Shown piece by piece: positions 1 through 8,069 of a stretch of DNA of 64,000 nt. Location: contig JAJDAY010000010.1 in the NCBI GenBank assembly GCA_029261655.1, forward strand, positions 1 to 64,000, in the 5' to 3' direction. A model generated the notes under the pieces. It did not search any database. It worked only from the letters and a program-made list of their open reading frames with translations, and was not told where the DNA came from. The position numbers and the translations under genes were made by a program. Position 1 is the stretch's first letter. Every line of letters starts with the position of its first letter. Source of the stretch: Nitrospinaceae bacterium. GTDB lineage: Bacteria > Nitrospinota > Nitrospinia > Nitrospinales > VA-1.

Positions 1-2376
1 AATAAACTCGCGGTGAACGCCGGGAACGCAGTGGCGGTCAATACAGCGGTGACCACGGACGCGGGTGATTTAACTTTGACCGGCGGTACGGGCGGGATCA
101 CCGGAAGCGGGACGACCAACCTGACATCGAGTCAGGGGATCACGTTGAACAGTAATTTCAGTTCTACGGGTGATGCTAATTTAAACGCCGGGACGAGCAT
201 CACCCTGGCGAATGGCATCAGCGTGTCGTCCGGAGGGACGCTGGCGTTGAACTCCACAACGGGAACCACCGCTAACGGAGCGGTGACGGTGAGTTCGGCC
301 AGTGGTCTGACGTTGAACGATGACTTTACATCCAACGGAACGGCGACGTTTGACGCCGATTCCAATGACGACGGCACGGGAAGTTTTGCGGTGGCGTCCG
401 GCAAGACGGTTCAAACCGGCAACAACTCCCTGTCCGTCACCGGTGCGGACATTGCGCTCAGTGGAAATCTCAACAGCGGTACGGGCACGACGACGTTGCT
501 GGCGTCGAACGGCGGGACGATCGGGTTGGGTGCCGGCGCGGGAACGTTTTCGTTGAGCGGGTCGGAACTGCAAAATATAACAGCGGGTAATTTGGTCGTG
601 GGCAACAGCACCACGGGCAACATCACAGTGGATGGCGTCACAGCCGCGAACAGCAACAACATCGCGGGGACCACGACATTAAACGCTACGGGGTCTGGAA
701 AATCTGCGACGTTCAGCGGCACCGCCTCAACGTTTAACAAGCTCGCGGTCAACGCCCAAAATAGCATTACCGTCTCCGAAAATCTGACGGCCGAGGGCCA
801 GGCGACGTTTGACGCCGATTCCGATGACGACGGCACGGGCGGTTTCACGGTGGCATCGGGCAAGACGGTTGCGACCGGCAACAACTCCCTGTCCGTCACC
901 GGTGCCGACATCACGCTCGATGGAAATCTGAACAGCGGTACCGGCACGACGACGTTGCTGACGTCAGACGGCGGGGCAATCGGGTTGGGAGCCGGAGCGG
1001 GAACATTTTCACTCACGGACAGCGAGCTTGGCAATATCACGGCGGGAAATTTGACCATCGGAGATTCGACCAATGGCGATATCACGGTGGATGGCGTGTC
1101 GGTCAACCTCCCAGGGACGACGACGTTGATCGCCAGCAAGACAGGGTCCAGCGTTAACTTTAAAAATAATTCGTCCTCTTTCGGTGGCCTGACGGTGAAT
1201 TCCGGCTCAACCGTCTCCGATACCGGAGGAGGACAACTTTCTGTAACGGGAACCTCCAGTTTCACCGGGGCCACGGGAGTTTCCCTGACCAACACGGCAA
1301 ACAGTTTCGGGGGAGCCGTGAGTCTGGTCACCGGGGGCAACGCGGACCTCACGACCAATAGCGCTCTGACCCTTGCGTCCTCCACAATTGGCGGAAACCT
1401 GATCGTGACGGTCGCGGGTGGAAACGGTTTGATCGTGAGTGGTGACCAGACAGCGGGTGGGACCATCGCGTTGACGGCGAGTACCGACATCACCTTGACG
1501 GGCGGTCTTTTTTCCCAAAGCGCCCTGGCGTCGGCCATTGCCCTCACCTCAACGGGCGGGGGAATATTTGACGGTGACACGACAGGCGCCCTTGATATCA
1601 GCGCGCCCACTGGCGGGTTGCTGGTGAACAGCGTCACCGGTTTCGGAACCTCGCAAAACCCGGTCGAAACAAAGCTTGCTTCGGTCAACATCACTAATAC
1701 GGGCGCGGGCGAGGTCAATATTTTTGAGACCGACGGTCTCAATATCGTCAACATCAACCATTCAGGAACGGGAGACATAACGGTTTCTTATTTTGGAGCC
1801 TTGACGGGTGAAAGCAATGCCAACGCCGCCAACGGAAACGAAACATTCATCAACAGAAATAGCGCCGGCGTGATCCTGCCGGAGTTCGGAAAAACTCTGT
1901 CGGAAGTTTCCACCGAACAAACCGTGGGCGTTGCCCGGGATCTTGAATCCAGTTATTTTGGAACCTCCCCGCCATCCACCACGGCCAGCACAACGGTGAC
2001 TGAAATTTTTTCGGGTTCGAATTCCGGCCCCTTTGTGACCAACGTGTTCGATGAAAGTTTTGAATTGATCGAGGTGGCCAGTAAAACAAAAAAAACCCAT
2101 AAAGGCTTGAGAGGGTTTTCCAGGTTCTGGGGACCGTCGGGAACCGGAAACACTGAAATGGTCAAACGGCCTTCTAGAAAATCAGTGCGGGAAGAAGCGC
2201 AGGTGCGGAAAAAATCCTTGAAAAAAAGAAAACGTCTTGAACGAAAAAGAAGGACGAAAAATCAAAACGCGCGCCTGGAGCGATTGGGGGACACCGCCGC
2301 TTTGCCGAAAAATCAGAGGAAAAAGAAACCCGATAACTGGCTTTCTCAAACCTTGGAGACATTTTTCAAAAATTAA
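1..2376 (+). CDS. Large repeat-rich adhesin, 3' part (5' end outside window)
   Basis: The frame is open from base 1 with no start, so the gene begins upstream; at least 791 C-terminal residues are present. The protein is dominated by Gly/Thr/Ser/Asn-rich short beta-strand repeats (patterns such as GTTTL, LTLTGG, NITVDG), as in filamentous-haemagglutinin-type beta-helix adhesins. Two copies of a ~153-residue unit lie in tandem. After the last repeats (about residue 690) the composition flips to an extremely Lys/Arg-rich tail of roughly 90 residues that ends in NWLSQTLETFFKN. No sortase or autotransporter barrel is visible, so a two-partner or other secretion route is possible but unproven. A cell-surface role is inferred from composition only. 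Confidence 0.75.
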   Translation, partial: NKLAVNAGNAVAVNTAVTTDAGDLTLTGGTGGITGSGTTNLTSSQGITLNSNFSSTGDANLNAGTSITLANGISVSSGGTLALNSTTGTTANGAVTVSSASGLTLNDDFTSNGTATFDADSNDDGTGSFAVASGKTVQTGNNSLSVTGADIALSGNLNSGTGTTTLLASNGGTIGLGAGAGTFSLSGSELQNITAGNLVVGNSTTGNITVDGVTAANSNNIAGTTTLNATGSGKSATFSGTASTFNKLAVNAQNSITVSENLTAEGQATFDADSDDDGTGGFTVASGKTVATGNNSLSVTGADITLDGNLNSGTGTTTLLTSDGGAIGLGAGAGTFSLTDSELGNITAGNLTIGDSTNGDITVDGVSVNLPGTTTLIASKTGSSVNFKNNSSSFGGLTVNSGSTVSDTGGGQLSVTGTSSFTGATGVSLTNTANSFGGAVSLVTGGNADLTTNSALTLASSTIGGNLIVTVAGGNGLIVSGDQTAGGTIALTASTDITLTGGLFSQSALASAIALTSTGGGIFDGDTTGALDISAPTGGLLVNSVTGFGTSQNPVETKLASVNITNTGAGEVNIFETDGLNIVNINHSGTGDITVSYFGALTGESNANAANGNETFINRNSAGVILPEFGKTLSEVSTEQTVGVARDLESSYFGTSPPSTTASTTVTEIFSGSNSGPFVTNVFDESFELIEVASKTKKTHKGLRGFSRFWGPSGTGNTEMVKRPSRKSVREEAQVRKKSLKKRKRLERKRRTKNQNARLERLGDTAALPKNQRKKKPDNWLSQTLETFFKN
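343..801 (+). repeat. Intragenic tandem repeat, copy 1
   Basis: A 459-bp (153-codon) unit starting at GCGACGTTTGACGCCGATTC within the adhesin gene. The same start recurs at 802. Long stretches are nearly identical at the nucleotide level, which suggests recent duplication or gene conversion. Confidence 0.85.
802..1220 (+). repeat. Intragenic tandem repeat, copy 2
   Basis: Second copy of the 153-codon adhesin unit. It diverges towards its end and is a few codons shorter in the loop after the ITVDGV motif. The 3' boundary is approximate because similarity fades. Confidence 0.75.
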
Positions 2377-2387
2377 GCCGAGTGACG

Positions 2388-2412
2388 CCCGCTCCCAGGA
2401 GGCGGGGTTTTA
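2388..2412 (+). terminator. Rho-independent terminator after adhesin gene
   Basis: CCCGC (2388-2392) pairs with GCGGG (2402-2406), followed by GTTTTATTT. It lies 12 bp after the adhesin stop codon and its T-run reaches the stop codon of the convergent small gene. Confidence 0.6.
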
Positions 2413-2565
2413 TTTCTTATTTTCGTTTTTTGTCTCGGCGAATTTCACGATCATCATAAAAACTTTGACCATGCCGAGGGTGACAAAAACCCCTGCCATT
2501 AATTGTAACAGCGGCGGCAGGGTTCCCATGAAATCGGCAATGGCCTGAATAAAATTTTCCAGCAT
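2410..2565 (-). CDS. Small single-span membrane protein, unknown function
   Basis: A 51-residue protein starting MLENFIQAIADF. It has one long hydrophobic segment (LLQLMAGVFVTLGMVKVFMM) and a charged C-terminal tail rich in Lys, Glu and Asn. The ATG at 2565 is preferred over the upstream TTG at 2601 because it places the hydrophobic span in a typical position; no strong ribosome-binding site is seen for either. It is convergent with the adhesin gene. No family is recognised. Confidence 0.45.
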   Translation of the reverse strand: MLENFIQAIADFMGTLPPLLQLMAGVFVTLGMVKVFMMIVKFAETKNENKK

Positions 2566-2852
2566 ATTTAGAGTTGGGGGCTTTAGGGCCGCTTCTTTCA
2601 ACGGTTTCTAAGATAATGAACCTTGATCTTATCATTATATGAACTGGCATTAAAAATTTTTCCCCGCCCGTAATTTTCTTCCCCTTCGCATCCAATCAAT
2701 AGCAAAACCCTGATTTAGCATTGATAATAAAGGCATTTTTGGTTTCAGGGCCGGGCCGACAAGACACCAAGGTTTTGGTTTCAATTCCTGGAAAGCATTG
2801 GGTATAATGGGTTATAGCCTTCCGCTCCCTATTGAAATATTGGATAATCTAA

Positions 2853-3386
2853 ATGGATCACGAATCTGATATGAAAAGTTCCCCCATTGTTCAGGTGTCT
2901 TTAAGGTCGATCAAAATTACATTGATCGCTTTTTTTTTATTTTCGGTTTACGGTCAGGGTGCGTTTGCCGCCCCCCGGTTTGAAGCTAAGGGCGAGGTTG
3001 TTGTGGATCGGAAATCGGGGTTGATGTGGCAAACCGGCGATTCGTATCACGAGCTCAAAAAGGGGCTCAACTGGTATGAGGCTTTGGAATACAAGGATAG
3101 GAAAAACGCTGAAAAACTTGGCGGGCACAACGACTGGCGGCTTCCTGCGCTTGAGGAACTGAACGACCTTTGGGATGCGTCCCGCCCCGTGATGAGTAAG
3201 GACGGAGAGAAAATTGGTTTGCCCGGAGAATTCAAGGGCAAGGGCAGTTATTATTTATGGACCGGCGACGAACGCGGTCTGGACAATGTCTGGTATTTCG
3301 GGTTGGGCCATAAAGAGAATTATTTTAACTTGAAGGACCTGGGCGACCTGGATCAGGGAGTCAAGTTGGTCCGCAATGCGAAATAA
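2853..3386 (+). CDS. DUF1566 (Lcl C-terminal-like) secreted protein
   Basis: 177 residues. An N-terminal hydrophobic segment ending GAFAAPRF looks like a Sec signal peptide. The rest matches the DUF1566/Lcl pattern: VVDRKSGLMWQ near the start, a WYEAL segment, then GHNDWRLPALEEL and a final block with YYLWTGD and VKLVRN. Family members are envelope or secreted proteins of poorly defined, lectin-like role. A second ATG at 2871 would give a shorter, more conventional signal peptide and is an equally good start. The next gene follows after 56 bp on the same strand. Confidence 0.7.
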   Translation: MDHESDMKSSPIVQVSLRSIKITLIAFFLFSVYGQGAFAAPRFEAKGEVVVDRKSGLMWQTGDSYHELKKGLNWYEALEYKDRKNAEKLGGHNDWRLPALEELNDLWDASRPVMSKDGEKIGLPGEFKGKGSYYLWTGDERGLDNVWYFGLGHKENYFNLKDLGDLDQGVKLVRNAK

Positions 3387-3442
3387 GCTTCGAGAAAGTT
3401 TCACTGCAAAAGGGAACCTTGTTTTCTGACTGAGGACAAACC

Positions 3443-5224
3443 ATGAAAAACTGTATAATTTTTTCGACCGGAACCATCCGGTTTGTTATTTCCGCCGCAG
3501 GGCTTATCGTTTGCCTTGCGGTTTTGTTTTTTGTTTCCGGTTCCGCCATCGCGGACGACGCTAAAATACAGAAACCGCCCAAGAAACCAATGGATCATGG
3601 GGCGATGGACCACGACAAAATGGGCCATCCGGAAAAAACGGTTCAACCTGGAGACGAGTATCGGACCGAGCCTGACGACCCTGGCGCGATGGATCACATG
3701 AATCATGGCGCTGACGACGGGGCGCCGGACGGTTTGTTTCGTACCCGTGGAGCCCATGACGGCATGGGCGGAGAAAAACCGGATGTGGGTGGAGAAGGCG
3801 CCATGATGGCCAGGGGCCGGAATATCTATCTGCACATGTGTGTGTTTTGTCATGGCGAGGACGGCAACGGCGGCGGCGCGGCGGTGGAATATCTTTACCC
3901 GTGGCCGAGAGATTTCCGCAAAGGGATTTTCAAGTTTCGCACCACGCCGACCGGCACTCTGCCGACCGATGAAGACCTTTACCGGACAATCATCAAGGGC
4001 GTTCCGGGAACGTCCATGCCCGCCTGGGGCGATGCTGTTTCCCCCGAAGACACCTGGGCGCTGATCAATTTGATAAAAAGTTTTTCCCCCCGGTTTCAAA
4101 AGGAAGCTCCGGGGGAAAAAATTAAACCCGGCGAATCGCCTCCGGTGACTCCCGAGTTGATCGCGAAAGGCAAGAAATTATTCACCGAACAAAAATGCGT
4201 GGATTGCCACGGGGAATCGGGCATGGGGGACGGGAAATTCGCCGATTCCCTGGTCGATGCCTGGAAGCACGCGGTGTTCGTGCATAATATCACCGATCCC
4301 AATTCCTTAAAGTCCGGCCACACCGCAGAGGATCTTTTCAGGACCGTCAGTTCCGGCCTGGATGGAACGCCCATGCGGTCTTATGCGAATTTGCCGGCTA
4401 ATGACCGTTGGGCTTTGGTCCACTACATCCGTTCCATTTTCAGAAAGGAATTCAAGAAAGCCGAATTCGAAACGGATTTATTTTCATACAAGGTGGATTT
4501 CGAATTGGACACCGATGTCAACAGCCCGGTCTGGAAAGGTGTTAAAAGCAAGGATCTGGTTTTGCGTCCCTTGTCTGCCAGGCGCGGAGCGGTCGAGACG
4601 ATAAACATCACCTCCGTGAACAACGGCGAGCAGTTGGCGATTCGCCTGCGTTGGGAGGACCCGACTCACGATGCATTTTCCGAACTGACGTCCGATGTGT
4701 TTCGCGATGGTGCCGCCGTTCAGTTTGCGTTGGGGAGCGTCACCTTGCACACGCACGGCCATAACGAACCGTTTTTTGGCATGGGCAACCGCAACAAGCC
4801 GGTCAACATATGGCATTGGAAGGCGGGTCTTGAGGAGACCATGGCGGCTGAGGATGAACTGGAATATGCCGGCGGAGGAGTGGATATGGACGCGTTGATT
4901 TTCGGCGGCATTATGTCCAACCCGGTGGCCCGGTTGAATGCCACCAAGGACAACGCGGTCGAGGAACTCAATGCCGAAGGTTTTGGAACGATCACGCCGC
5001 AACCTGCCGACAACCAAAACGTCGAGGGTTATGGCGAATGGAAGGACGGTTTCTGGAACGTGGTTTTCTTGCGCGACATGCCCCAGACGGGAAAATGGGA
5101 CATCGACTTCAACCGGAGCGATTCCGCTCTGGTGGCGTTTGCTGTCTGGGATGGATTGAAGGAAGACCGGAACGGACGCAAGGTCATCAGCGTCTGGCAA
5201 CGTTTGAATCTGATAAATAAATAA
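3443..5224 (+). CDS. Diheme cytochrome c fused to ethylbenzene-dehydrogenase-type heme b domain (NxrC-like)
   Basis: 593 residues. A signal peptide ending about residue 38 (SGSAIADD) is followed by a Met/His/Asp-rich linker with repeated MDH/GAMDH elements (about 50-95) that could bind metal. Two cytochrome c modules carry CVFCH (Cys133-His137) and CVDCH (Cys252-His256); GTSMPAWGD and GTPMRSYANLP supply plausible Met axial ligands. The C-terminal ~240 residues resemble the EB_dh/DMSO-reductase-type gamma-subunit fold that binds heme b (IRLRWEDPTHD, FNRSDSALVAFAVWDG). Such subunits pass electrons between a periplasmic molybdopterin enzyme and cytochrome c; proposed NxrC proteins of nitrite oxidisers share this fold. 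No alpha or beta molybdoenzyme subunit lies nearby, so the partner is unknown. GAGGA precedes the ATG. Confidence 0.8.
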   Translation: MKNCIIFSTGTIRFVISAAGLIVCLAVLFFVSGSAIADDAKIQKPPKKPMDHGAMDHDKMGHPEKTVQPGDEYRTEPDDPGAMDHMNHGADDGAPDGLFRTRGAHDGMGGEKPDVGGEGAMMARGRNIYLHMCVFCHGEDGNGGGAAVEYLYPWPRDFRKGIFKFRTTPTGTLPTDEDLYRTIIKGVPGTSMPAWGDAVSPEDTWALINLIKSFSPRFQKEAPGEKIKPGESPPVTPELIAKGKKLFTEQKCVDCHGESGMGDGKFADSLVDAWKHAVFVHNITDPNSLKSGHTAEDLFRTVSSGLDGTPMRSYANLPANDRWALVHYIRSIFRKEFKKAEFETDLFSYKVDFELDTDVNSPVWKGVKSKDLVLRPLSARRGAVETINITSVNNGEQLAIRLRWEDPTHDAFSELTSDVFRDGAAVQFALGSVTLHTHGHNEPFFGMGNRNKPVNIWHWKAGLEETMAAEDELEYAGGGVDMDALIFGGIMSNPVARLNATKDNAVEELNAEGFGTITPQPADNQNVEGYGEWKDGFWNVVFLRDMPQTGKWDIDFNRSDSALVAFAVWDGLKEDRNGRKVISVWQRLNLINK

Positions 5225-5247
5225 TTCATGACGTGGGGTGAGTTTGT

Positions 5248-6540
5248 TTGAGGAAATTGCGACAGTCCTGCATTCCCGGTTCATTTGTTATTATTGCCGT
5301 TTTAGGCGTAGTTTTTTCAAGCGTCCTGTGGGCCTCTCCCCGGCAAATCGGTGTTGGTGAGCTGGAAAGACTGATCGTCGATCATATGCCCAAACAGGCT
5401 ATTCATGGTTTGAGGCCTTCGGATGTTGTGAGCCTGGACGTTGATCTTGGAAAATCAGCGGGAACGGCCAATTTTTCCATACCGGGTTTCAAAACGTACG
5501 GTTGCGATCAATGCCATCAGGGCATGGAGCTCCTGGACAACGCCGCAGGGCGGATGCGAGAGACTTTAACTCGCCTGCGCACTCTGTTCCCTGAAATTTC
5601 CACCATTCCCCTCAAGCAATACATCATCCAGCCCTTTGCGGATGAACTGCTAAAGCCCAGGCAATTCGCGCACACGACGTTTGACACTATCCGTATTTTT
5701 CCACGCACCCTTCTCGTGGACTCCCTGGTTTATGACAACGCCACCCACCTGCATGAAACCCTGCATTTGACTCATGAGTTTGTGGGGCCGCCCAACGAGC
5801 TTGCGGCTTATGGTCTCAATATCCGCCAGGACCCCCGGTTTTTATTGTTGAATTATCCTTATTTCGAGGATGTGGTCACCGCGTATTTTTTGCCTGAATT
5901 TCCACAAACCCTGAAGGCGTTTTATGCGAGATCTGTGCGGGAAGATTTGGCCGTGTCCCGTGAAGTTCAGTGGTTTCTGAAGGCGAATGACCCGGACGAG
6001 CTAAAGCCACTGGCCGATGCGGTGAAACAAATGGAACCGTTGCTAAAAGAAGTGACGAGGCTTTTACAACAACACCCCATTCGCGCTTCTTACTGGAGCG
6101 AGCAGACGGGGAACGGCGCTTTTCTATTGGAGATCGCCGCCGTAAAATTATTGCCTTTGCCGGCTCTCGATATTTCGGAGGCCCTGCGAGTCAAAGCGTT
6201 TTCCATCATCGACCGGCAAATGAATAAAACCGATAACCTCAAGTTGGGCTATGTGATCGACCGGAAAAAAGAATCCCTGCTCACGCTCAAACACCATCTC
6301 AAACTGGACGATCCTTTGACGCGATTGAGTTTGTATTTTCGTTATCTCAAGGAGAGGTTCATCGGGCCGGATGGAGAGGTTCGTCTGGTTGTGGAGGACC
6401 GGGAGGATCTTATGAATTTTGCGGAAAAGAAACTGGAGGGGATTTTAAAGATGGCCCAATCGGGCAATCTGACTGTCGTGGAGAAAAAAGGAGCGGATCG
6501 CCTCGTTAAAAAAATCAATCAACGGCTGAAAGATTTTTGA
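5248..6540 (+). CDS. Secreted protein with one CxxCH motif and an HExxH motif, function unknown
   Basis: 430 residues with an N-terminal signal segment (VIIAVLGVVFSSVLWASP). Residues 86-90 read CDQCH, a potential single heme c attachment site. Residues 169-173 read HETLH, followed by Glu184 in NELAAY, which is suggestive of a gluzincin-type zinc site, though the spacing to the Glu is short. The remainder is helical and charged. The TTG start is chosen because GGGGTGAG lies 6 nt upstream and no in-frame ATG gives a signal peptide. It begins 23 bp after the diheme/heme b gene and is likely co-transcribed, which suggests a periplasmic redox or maturation role. No named family is recognised. Confidence 0.7.
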   Translation: MRKLRQSCIPGSFVIIAVLGVVFSSVLWASPRQIGVGELERLIVDHMPKQAIHGLRPSDVVSLDVDLGKSAGTANFSIPGFKTYGCDQCHQGMELLDNAAGRMRETLTRLRTLFPEISTIPLKQYIIQPFADELLKPRQFAHTTFDTIRIFPRTLLVDSLVYDNATHLHETLHLTHEFVGPPNELAAYGLNIRQDPRFLLLNYPYFEDVVTAYFLPEFPQTLKAFYARSVREDLAVSREVQWFLKANDPDELKPLADAVKQMEPLLKEVTRLLQQHPIRASYWSEQTGNGAFLLEIAAVKLLPLPALDISEALRVKAFSIIDRQMNKTDNLKLGYVIDRKKESLLTLKHHLKLDDPLTRLSLYFRYLKERFIGPDGEVRLVVEDREDLMNFAEKKLEGILKMAQSGNLTVVEKKGADRLVKKINQRLKDF

Positions 6541-6581
6541 ACCCTCATTCGGAACAAAACAAAGTTCACCGTCTGCAATCC

Positions 6582-6615
6582 CCATCGCGCATAAATACTG
6601 AGTCCAGCGTCACGC
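6582..6615. repeat. 34-bp dispersed element, copy 1
   Basis: By eye, 30 of 34 positions match the reverse complement of 43986-44019. The core GAGTCCAGCGTCACGC is identical. In this copy CCAGCG/CGCTGG (6604-6618) forms a perfect 6-bp hairpin. It lies between two convergent genes and touches the nuoB stop region. Confidence 0.6.
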
Positions 6616-6618
6616 TGG

Positions 6619-7152
6619 CTAAAGTTTGTGCGCGGGAGTGACCATGGACGGACCTTTGATGTGGTCAGCCAAAGTTTCGTTCTGCACTTTGCCCTGCAGT
6701 TTGATCAACGCGTCGATCACCATTTCAGGGCGCGGCGGACAACCCGGAATGTAAACATCCACCGGGATGATCGTGTCGATGCCCATGACGGTTGCGTAGT
6801 TGTCGTAGAATCCGCCGGAGACGGTGCACACGCCGTAGGCCACCACCCATTTGGGTTCGGTCATCTGGTTATAAACCTTGACCAGGATAGGAGCCTGCTT
6901 GTGGCTGATCGTTCCCACGACCATCAGTAGATCCGCCTGGCGCGGGGAAAACCTGGGGAAGGCCGCGCCGAAACGATCCAGATCGTATCTGGGTCCGGCA
7001 ACCGACATGAACTCCATTCCGCAACACGCGGTGATGAAGGGATAGATAAAAAACGAATATTTTCTTGCCCAGTTGATTGCCTGGGTCATTTGGGTGACGA
7101 TAACGTTGTTTCCGAGACTCAGTTCGGTTTCTGCTTCGTACAAATTGGCCAT
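6619..7152 (-). CDS. nuoB: NADH-quinone oxidoreductase subunit B (stand-alone NuoB)
   Basis: 177 residues matching NuoB/PSST, the complex I subunit that carries the terminal N2 [4Fe-4S] cluster. Visible ligands are the tandem Cys43-Cys44 (TACCGMEF), Cys109 (GVCTVSGG) and Cys138 (PGCPPRPE). The PGPRYDLDRFG-like segment and LLMVVGT are also typical. AAGGAG lies just upstream of the ATG. No other nuo gene is adjacent: it is flanked by the convergent CxxCH/HExxH gene and a divergent LRR gene. Isolated nuoB copies can serve a dispersed complex I or a variant hydrogenase/complex I-like enzyme; this cannot be decided here. Confidence 0.9.
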   Translation of the reverse strand: MANLYEAETELSLGNNVIVTQMTQAINWARKYSFFIYPFITACCGMEFMSVAGPRYDLDRFGAAFPRFSPRQADLLMVVGTISHKQAPILVKVYNQMTEPKWVVAYGVCTVSGGFYDNYATVMGIDTIIPVDVYIPGCPPRPEMVIDALIKLQGKVQNETLADHIKGPSMVTPAHKL

Positions 7153-7466
7153 TCAATTTACTCCTTCATCTGAATTGACTGCGCTTTTTTACAGACCGAT
7201 AGCACCATAATAAAAGATTTCCCTGCAAATTCCAAGGAATTACACGTTCCAGAAGGAGGGAACCCTGAGAATTCCTTCATCTGATATTCAATAAAACCGC
7301 TGTTGCTGGTGAAAATAATGATTGAGCTTTCAGGAGAAATGCTATAATCGTCCCAATCAGACAAAGCTGAGGGGCTATAATTTCAGACCATTAGGTTGAC
7401 CAGGGTATTTTTTCGGGGTGCTGGACATTCGGCCTTGATAATAATGCAGTTGAAGACAGGGGAGTT

Positions 7467-8015
7467 ATGGATTATTCAAAAAACAAGGATGCCAAGGGTC
7501 AAACCCGGGCTTCAGATGAAACGGAGATGATCGTCAGGGACAATTTGAGTAAGGACGGGAAAACTCTGGAGTTGACCGCCGCTTACCTCAAGGAATACGG
7601 GGCAAAAGATGTAGCGAATTTTGAGTTTCTGAAGGACCTGACCAGCCTGGAGTTCGGCACCAACCTGATCGGTCCGACCGGCGCTAAATATCTGGCCCAA
7701 AGCAAAGTGTTGACCAAGCTGACTTCCCTCAATCTGTTTTACAACGGCATTGGCAATGAGGGCGCAAAATTCATCGCCGTTTCCGATAACCTGCAAAGCC
7801 TGCAAAACCTGGTGCTGTCCGACAACAATATCTCTGATGAGGGGGCCACCATGCTGGCCAAGTTTTTACCCCTGTTCTCCAATCTTGTCAGGCTCGATAT
7901 GCGCCAGAACAAGATCCATGAATCCGGAAAACAGGCCTTGAAAGACGCGCAGAAACTGATGGATTTAAAACACCTCCTGCTGGATAAAGTGGAAGGTTTT
8001 CAAGTCAATGCCTGA
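7467..8015 (+). CDS. Leucine-rich-repeat (RNI-like) protein
   Basis: 182 residues with no signal peptide. From about residue 45 it shows four to five ~28-residue repeats of ribonuclease-inhibitor type (LTSLEFGTNLIGPTGAKYLA, LTSLNLFYNGIGNEGAKFIA, LQNLVLSDNNISDEGATMLA, LVRLDMRQNKI). Such repeats form a curved protein-binding surface. AGGGGAG precedes the ATG at ideal spacing. It stands alone between divergent nuoB and a convergent gene, so the binding partner is unknown. It is probably cytoplasmic. Confidence 0.75.
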   Translation: MDYSKNKDAKGQTRASDETEMIVRDNLSKDGKTLELTAAYLKEYGAKDVANFEFLKDLTSLEFGTNLIGPTGAKYLAQSKVLTKLTSLNLFYNGIGNEGAKFIAVSDNLQSLQNLVLSDNNISDEGATMLAKFLPLFSNLVRLDMRQNKIHESGKQALKDAQKLMDLKHLLLDKVEGFQVNA

Positions 8016-8069
8016 CCTTTGAACAGAGGCGGGTGACACGGGGCAGAGGTTCGCTTCTCATTACGCAAA

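Noticed and set aside
411-1778. Long minus-strand open frame (455 codons) inside the adhesin gene
   Set aside because: It is antisense to the repeat-rich adhesin; its Pro/Val-rich product merely mirrors GGT/AAC-type codons of the sense strand and has no start context or family.
7158-7364. 68-codon minus-strand frame directly before nuoB
   Set aside because: It needs a TTG start without a ribosome-binding site and has no recognised similarity; its last bases are the nuoB Shine-Dalgarno region.
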